Below, in pieces: positions 60,037-64,000 of a stretch of 64,000 nt of DNA. A program made the translations under genes and the position numbers. The stretch covers positions 248,001-312,000 of the forward strand of contig NZ_AEYF01000045.1 in NCBI RefSeq assembly GCF_000292525.1, written 5' to 3'. Under the pieces are notes generated by a model. The model worked only from the letters and a program-made list of their open reading frames with translations, searched no databases and was not told the origin of the DNA. Position 1 is the first letter of the stretch. Each line of letters opens with the position of its first letter. The stretch is from Rhizobium sp. CCGE 510 (GTDB lineage: Bacteria; Pseudomonadota; Alphaproteobacteria; Rhizobiales; Rhizobiaceae).

Positions 60037-61047
60037 ATGATGAATAAACTTGCCTTTATTGCACTTTCCGCCGCTGTGGGACTTGGCTTTTTGAGCCCCG
60101 CCCAAGCAGAGGACAAATGGGATTCGCAGCCTTGGATCGATGGTGCTCCGGTCACCATGAAACTTGGCTATAACACGGTCCGCCAATACCCACATGCCCG
60201 CGCCATCGAGCGATTTGTCAACCGCGTCGCCGAACGCACCGGGGAAAACGTTCAGATCGAGACCTTCCCGTCGGAGCAGGCCGGCAACGAGCGCGCGATG
60301 CTCGACTCTCTGATGCTCGGAAATCTCGATATCGCCAAGATCTCCACGGGAGTCATATCGACGGTCGTGCCCGAGTTCGGGGTATTCGATCTGCCTTACG
60401 TATTCAGAGACCAGGACCACATGATGAAGGCCGTCAACGGCCCGGTCGGTCAGTCGCTCGCCACAAAACTCGAGGAAACGGGAGTGAAGGTGCTCTTCTG
60501 GATGGAGCAGGGCACCCGCAGCTTCTATACGGTGAAAAAGCCCATCGTCACGCCGGATGACTTGAAGGGATTGAAGATCCGAACGACCAACAGCGCCGTG
60601 ATGGTCGATACCATGACAGCACTTGGGGCGACGGCCACTCCGATGGGCTTTGGAGATCTTTACCTCGGCCTTAAGACAGGCGCCGTCGACGGCGCCGAGA
60701 ATGCGCCGGACGCTATCTGGTATGCCAAACAAAACGAGGTATCCAAGTATCTTTCGCTGACGAACCACTTCCGGACTCCGGTCGCCGTCGTCATGAACAA
60801 GGCGAAATTCGATTCCCTGTCTCCTGAATATCAAGAAATCATTATGCAGACGGCGAAGGAAACGCAGGAATGGTCTGGGACGCTCTATTCGCGCGTGTCC
60901 GATGCTCTTCTTGAGAAGCTGAAGACGAATGGCATGACGGTCTCCGCCGTCGATGAAGCTCCGTTCCGAAAAGCGGTTGAGTCTGTTTACACAAAAGATG
61001 CCGGCGATTTCGGAACGCTCTTGGACGAGATTCGCGCCATCAAATAG
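60037..61047 (+). CDS. TRAP transporter substrate-binding protein (DctP family)
   Basis: A 336-residue receptor with a signal peptide (LAFIALSAAVGLGFLSPAQAE). The DctP core is visible in VFDLPYVFRDQDHMMKAVNG, the conserved Arg in GLKIRTTNSAVM and GLKTGAVDGAENAP. This class binds organic acids and sugar acids through the Arg. GGGAGGAG precedes the two ATGs at 60037/60040. First of three TRAP genes, 35 bases after the IclR gene. Confidence 0.93.
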   Translation: MMNKLAFIALSAAVGLGFLSPAQAEDKWDSQPWIDGAPVTMKLGYNTVRQYPHARAIERFVNRVAERTGENVQIETFPSEQAGNERAMLDSLMLGNLDIAKISTGVISTVVPEFGVFDLPYVFRDQDHMMKAVNGPVGQSLATKLEETGVKVLFWMEQGTRSFYTVKKPIVTPDDLKGLKIRTTNSAVMVDTMTALGATATPMGFGDLYLGLKTGAVDGAENAPDAIWYAKQNEVSKYLSLTNHFRTPVAVVMNKAKFDSLSPEYQEIIMQTAKETQEWSGTLYSRVSDALLEKLKTNGMTVSAVDEAPFRKAVESVYTKDAGDFGTLLDEIRAIK

Positions 61048-61055
61048 TGAATCGA

Positions 61056-61088
61056 AGGGGACGCACCGCGCGTCGAGCCGCGTCCCCT
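61056..61088 (+). other. Stem-loop between dctP and dctQ genes
   Basis: AGGGGACGC (61056-61064) pairs perfectly with GCGTCCCCT (61080-61088). Hairpins here commonly protect the receptor mRNA or attenuate transcription, so that the receptor is made in excess over the membrane subunits. Confidence 0.6.
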
Positions 61089-61153
61089 CAATCACCCATC
61101 CTTATTGATGCATGTTGCCATGCCGCTTTCGCTCGGCCAGATGGAATACGCAA

Positions 61154-61666
61154 ATGCTGATCAAATACAGCTCACTCACCCGGATCCTGGAACTGTTATG
61201 CGCCACGATCCTGGTCGCCATCATCTTGATGATCTTCGCAAATGTCGTGGGGCGTTACTTCTTTCATGCGCCGCTGCACTGGAGCGATGAACTGGCACAA
61301 TACCTCTTCTTATGGCTATCATACCTCGGTGCGCTGGCGGCGCTCATGAAGGGCCGGCACTATTCGGTCACGCTTCTCATCGACCTCTTGCCGAAACCCA
61401 TGGCAATTGCCGTGAAAGCACTCAGCCACATCGTCGTGATCGTAATTTTCGCAATTTTGATCTGGTACGGCTGGAAGATGGTGAACATTCTCCAGTTTCA
61501 AAAAACCCCCGCCCTGAGAATGAGCGTCTACTATTTTTACATCGCTCTGCCGGTTACGTCCGCTCTCATGCTGCTCGTCGTCGTAAAGCAGCTCTTCGAT
61601 ACACTGCGCGGCCGACCATCGCCTGGGGCCGAAGAAAACGACGGCTACCTCGACGAACGCCCTTGA
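61154..61666 (+). CDS. TRAP transporter small permease (DctQ family)
   Basis: A 170-residue protein with four membrane helices (LELLCATILVAIILMIFANV, YLFLWLSYLGALAAL, IVVIVIFAILIWYGW, YIALPVTSALMLLVVV) and the DctQ motif NVVGRYFFHAPLHWSDELAQ. ATG 61154 is chosen; the longer frame from 61112 adds a non-family N terminus. Confidence 0.9.
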   Translation: MLIKYSSLTRILELLCATILVAIILMIFANVVGRYFFHAPLHWSDELAQYLFLWLSYLGALAALMKGRHYSVTLLIDLLPKPMAIAVKALSHIVVIVIFAILIWYGWKMVNILQFQKTPALRMSVYYFYIALPVTSALMLLVVVKQLFDTLRGRPSPGAEENDGYLDERP

Positions 61667-61699
61667 GGCTCTCCTGAATCGCAGACGAGGACGACACGC

Positions 61700-62980
61700 A
61701 TGACTATTATCATCCTAATGGGCGCTTTTCTCCTTCTCATGCTCATCGATGTGCCAATCGCCATTGCACTCATGGGCGGGGCCATGGTTGCCATGCTTGC
61801 CACCGGCGAAGGCTTGATGCCTGCCGCGCAAAGCATGTTGACCACGGTAGATTCCTTCTCGCTCCTGGCGATCCCGTTGTTCATCGCTGCGGGCGACCTG
61901 ATGAACCGCGGTGGCATCACTTCACGCCTGGTGGATTTGTCCAGTGCCATGGTCGGGCACATACGCGGATCCCTCGCACAGACGGGGGTGATCGCAGCGA
62001 TGTTTTTTGGTGGCGTTTCCGGGTCCGCTGTGGCGGACACAGCCGCAGTTGGTTCGGCAATCATCCCGCCGATGGTGAAACAAGGCTACGACCGCGCATT
62101 CTCGGCGGCGCTGATCGCGACTTCGGGAACGCTGGGAATGCTCATGCCGACCAGTATCACTTTGATCATCTTCGCATTAACGGCCAACGTATCCATTGCG
62201 CGCCTGTTGCTCGCCGGGCTAATTCCAGGTGTCGTGACGGCCGTGATGCTGTGCGTCTATGTCTACTTCTATTCGGTGCGCAAAGGTTACACCGCCGGCG
62301 CCCCTTTCTCGTTTCGCCGACTGGCCCGCGCTTTTGGCGGGGCCATCGTTCCCGGCGTCACCCCAGGGATTATCGTAACCGGAATCGTTGGCGGGGTGTT
62401 CACGCCGACCGAAGCCGGTGCGGTTGCGGTCGTCTACGCGGCTTTGATCGGTCTATTCTATTACCGCGAGCTCAATCTGAAATCGCTGCTTGATTGCGCC
62501 GTTCACACGAGCCTGATCACCGGTCTCGTCCTTTTTCTGATTTTCACGTCTTTCGCTTTTAGTTGGGTGATCACGCTCGAACGCGTGCCGGAGCTTTTCT
62601 CGAACTATCTCCTCGGAGGAACTAGCAGCCCAATCGTCGTATTCCTGTTGATGAATTTGTTCCTGCTTGCCATCGGAACATTTTTGGACCCGACCCCGAC
62701 TATCCTGATTACGGTTCCGATCTTCCTGCCGATCGCAGTCCAATACGGCATCGACCCCATCCATTTTGGCATCATCTTCGCGCTGAATATGGCGATTGCT
62801 CAGGTTTCGCCGCCGGCAGGCTCTGTTCTGTTTACCGCGTGCGGCATAGCTCGAGTTTCCATGGTGCAGGTCACACCCCCGCTCATGCCATTCATGGCAG
62901 TGCAGCTCATAAGCATGATCCTGTTCATTCTCGCGCCTTCACTCGTGCTGTTTCTGCCGAATTTTCTCATGGGCAATTGA
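61700..62980 (+). CDS. TRAP transporter large permease (DctM family)
   Basis: A 426-residue membrane protein with about 11-12 helices and family motifs FFGGVSGSAVADTAAVGSAI, MLMPTSITLIIFALTANV and GGVFTPTEAGAVAVVYA. It is the Na+-coupled translocation subunit. It forms an elevator transporter with the DctP and DctQ proteins encoded just upstream. Confidence 0.95.
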   Translation: MTIIILMGAFLLLMLIDVPIAIALMGGAMVAMLATGEGLMPAAQSMLTTVDSFSLLAIPLFIAAGDLMNRGGITSRLVDLSSAMVGHIRGSLAQTGVIAAMFFGGVSGSAVADTAAVGSAIIPPMVKQGYDRAFSAALIATSGTLGMLMPTSITLIIFALTANVSIARLLLAGLIPGVVTAVMLCVYVYFYSVRKGYTAGAPFSFRRLARAFGGAIVPGVTPGIIVTGIVGGVFTPTEAGAVAVVYAALIGLFYYRELNLKSLLDCAVHTSLITGLVLFLIFTSFAFSWVITLERVPELFSNYLLGGTSSPIVVFLLMNLFLLAIGTFLDPTPTILITVPIFLPIAVQYGIDPIHFGIIFALNMAIAQVSPPAGSVLFTACGIARVSMVQVTPPLMPFMAVQLISMILFILAPSLVLFLPNFLMGN

Positions 62981-63021
62981 AACAGCTGAAATACCTCAGA
63001 AATTCAAAAAGGATCATTAGT

Positions 63022-64000
63022 ATGAAAGTTGCGCTTCTCGAAGTGAGCCACTGGCATGTGCCTCTGTACCTCTCGGCACTCGAACGTCCGGGTATCGAGG
63101 TCATCGCGGTGTCGGACAAGGAAAAAAGCAAAGGCGCCGCCATTGCTGCGCGGTTCGGCTGCCCCGAATATGATTCGGTTGAGAGCCTTCTGGCCAACGA
63201 ACAGCCGGATTTTGCGTTCGCCTTCGGTCGCCATGCCGAAATGTCGCAGATTGGCAAGTTGCTGGTCGAGCGTCGGATTCCTTTCTCGTTGGAAAAGCCC
63301 TGCGCCACGAACGCCGATCAAGTCGCGGAGTTGCGCAAGCTTGCTGAAGCCGCAGGCGTTTATGTCGCTGTCCCGCTGATCTTCCGGCTGAGCGAAACGC
63401 TTGGCACGATCACGGACGTCGATCGCGCCGCTCCACTCGACGTGACCAACTACGCCATCCGCTTTATCGTCGGGCCGCCATCGCGCTACATCGACGCCGG
63501 TGCGGCTTGGATGACGGATCCGGCGATCGCCGGCGGCGGTTCCACCATCAACGTCGCAACCCATTTCCTCGACCTCTTCCGATACCTGACCGGGAAGCCG
63601 GTCGTTGCGGTCTCTGCCATGATGAGTTCCCGAAGCCACGGAGAGCCGGTCGAAGATCATTCGATCGTGACCATGCGGACCGAAGACGGCACGGTGGGCG
63701 TGGTCGAAACAGGTTACGCATTTCCGACGACACCCGATATTCAACGCGAGTTTACGTTCACGATCGGGTCGCGCAAGGCCTATTTCCAGGGTGGCAATGA
63801 CCAGATCGCCTACCGGCTGCATGATCGACTGGATTTCGGAACGCAGACGCGCACTGCGCGGCTGGACACCGACATTTACTACCCGATCTTCGTCGACAAG
63901 GTTCTCGAAGAGGCTGCCGCCGGCGCTCAACCCTTTGTCGGGTTGAAAGAAGCGGAAGAGATGATGCGGATCATGGACGCGGCATATGCATCGGCTCGGG
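63022..64000 (+). CDS. Gfo/Idh/MocA-family dehydrogenase (runs past window end)
   Basis: An open frame from ATG 63022 (AAGGA 9 bases before) to the window edge, 326 codons. The start MKVALLEVSHWHVPLYLSAL is a Rossmann-type fold without a strict GxGxxG; EVIAVSDKEKS ends strand 2, and FSLEKPCATNADQVAEL has the conserved EKP lysine. The later GGGSTINVATHFLDLFRYLT contains the catalytic His region (H-x-x-D). It probably oxidises or reduces a cyclic sugar-like compound taken up by the TRAP system. The C terminus lies outside the window but should be only a few residues further. Confidence 0.87.
   Translation, partial: MKVALLEVSHWHVPLYLSALERPGIEVIAVSDKEKSKGAAIAARFGCPEYDSVESLLANEQPDFAFAFGRHAEMSQIGKLLVERRIPFSLEKPCATNADQVAELRKLAEAAGVYVAVPLIFRLSETLGTITDVDRAAPLDVTNYAIRFIVGPPSRYIDAGAAWMTDPAIAGGGSTINVATHFLDLFRYLTGKPVVAVSAMMSSRSHGEPVEDHSIVTMRTEDGTVGVVETGYAFPTTPDIQREFTFTIGSRKAYFQGGNDQIAYRLHDRLDFGTQTRTARLDTDIYYPIFVDKVLEEAAAGAQPFVGLKEAEEMMRIMDAAYASAR

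Noticed and set aside
60022-61095. A 357-codon minus-strand open frame opposite the TRAP receptor
   Set aside because: It is antisense to a gene with a clear signal peptide and DctP motifs; no family resemblance.

Overview
The window comes from an alphaproteobacterium of the Rhizobium/Agrobacterium/Ensifer group, probably an accessory replicon or chromosomal island. Evidence: GC-rich coding, a SyrB-family gene pair, a rhizobial J-domain protein, many solute importers with dedicated LysR/GntR/IclR regulators, and no housekeeping, rRNA or tRNA genes. I recognised no transposase, integrase or CRISPR array, but there are several gene remnants.

Region 1 (1-3.5 kb) holds a TetR regulator overlapping a broken 2-hydroxychromene-2-carboxylate isomerase gene (amber codon at the catalytic serine position), three hypothetical genes and the 3' remnant of a flavin monooxygenase.

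Region 2 (3.5-26.3 kb) is devoted to phenolic catabolism. An MhqD/MhqO-like esterase and quinol dioxygenase pair is followed by two long minus-strand operons, each with a complete branched-chain-type ABC importer. Operon A (15.7 to 6.4 kb) carries two hydroxyquinol-type intradiol dioxygenases, maleylacetate reductase and a TfdB-like FAD hydroxylase. Operon B (26.2 to 16.8 kb) carries an SDR, a zinc alcohol dehydrogenase, an alpha/beta hydrolase and a GraA/GraD-like two-component hydroxylase. Two paralogous LysR genes flank operon A; the equivalent gene for operon B seems reduced to its promoter and start codon. The likely chemistry is import of a resorcinol-like aromatic, hydroxylation to hydroxyquinol, ring cleavage to maleylacetate and reduction to beta-ketoadipate.

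Region 3 (27-46.1 kb) is the most unusual. Envelope genes (HlyD/DUF3302 pair, two DUF1254 proteins, exported HAD phosphatase, outer-membrane MetA-like channel, arylsulfatase, its formylglycine-generating enzyme, a DUF900 lipoprotein and a MoxR-Bat operon) surround a predicted ToxR-like one-pass membrane regulator with periplasmic TPR repeats. A repeated element, GTTAC-S-GTAAC followed in gene sense by GTACTTC, recurs upstream of at least six of these transcription units in constant orientation, which suggests one private regulon controlling a periplasmic sulfatase system. I infer that the membrane regulator is the protein that binds it.

Region 4 (46.2-52.6 kb) has an orphan PIN toxin behind an antitoxin remnant, then a DUF3604 (PHP-like) protein with an SsuABC/TauABC-type importer and a divergent GntR/UTRA regulator. 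Region 5 (52.9-54.3 kb) is the SyrB-like pair. Region 6 (54.3-64 kb) is a catabolic block under an IclR regulator: a DUF4286-like protein, TIM-barrel isomerase/dehydratase, DJ-1/PfpI protein, ROK kinase, SIS isomerase, shikimate-dehydrogenase-like enzyme, TRAP transporter and a Gfo/Idh/MocA dehydrogenase that runs off the window. A perfect palindrome (TGGAACAGTGTTCCA) at the divergent promoter and before iclR is the likely IclR operator.
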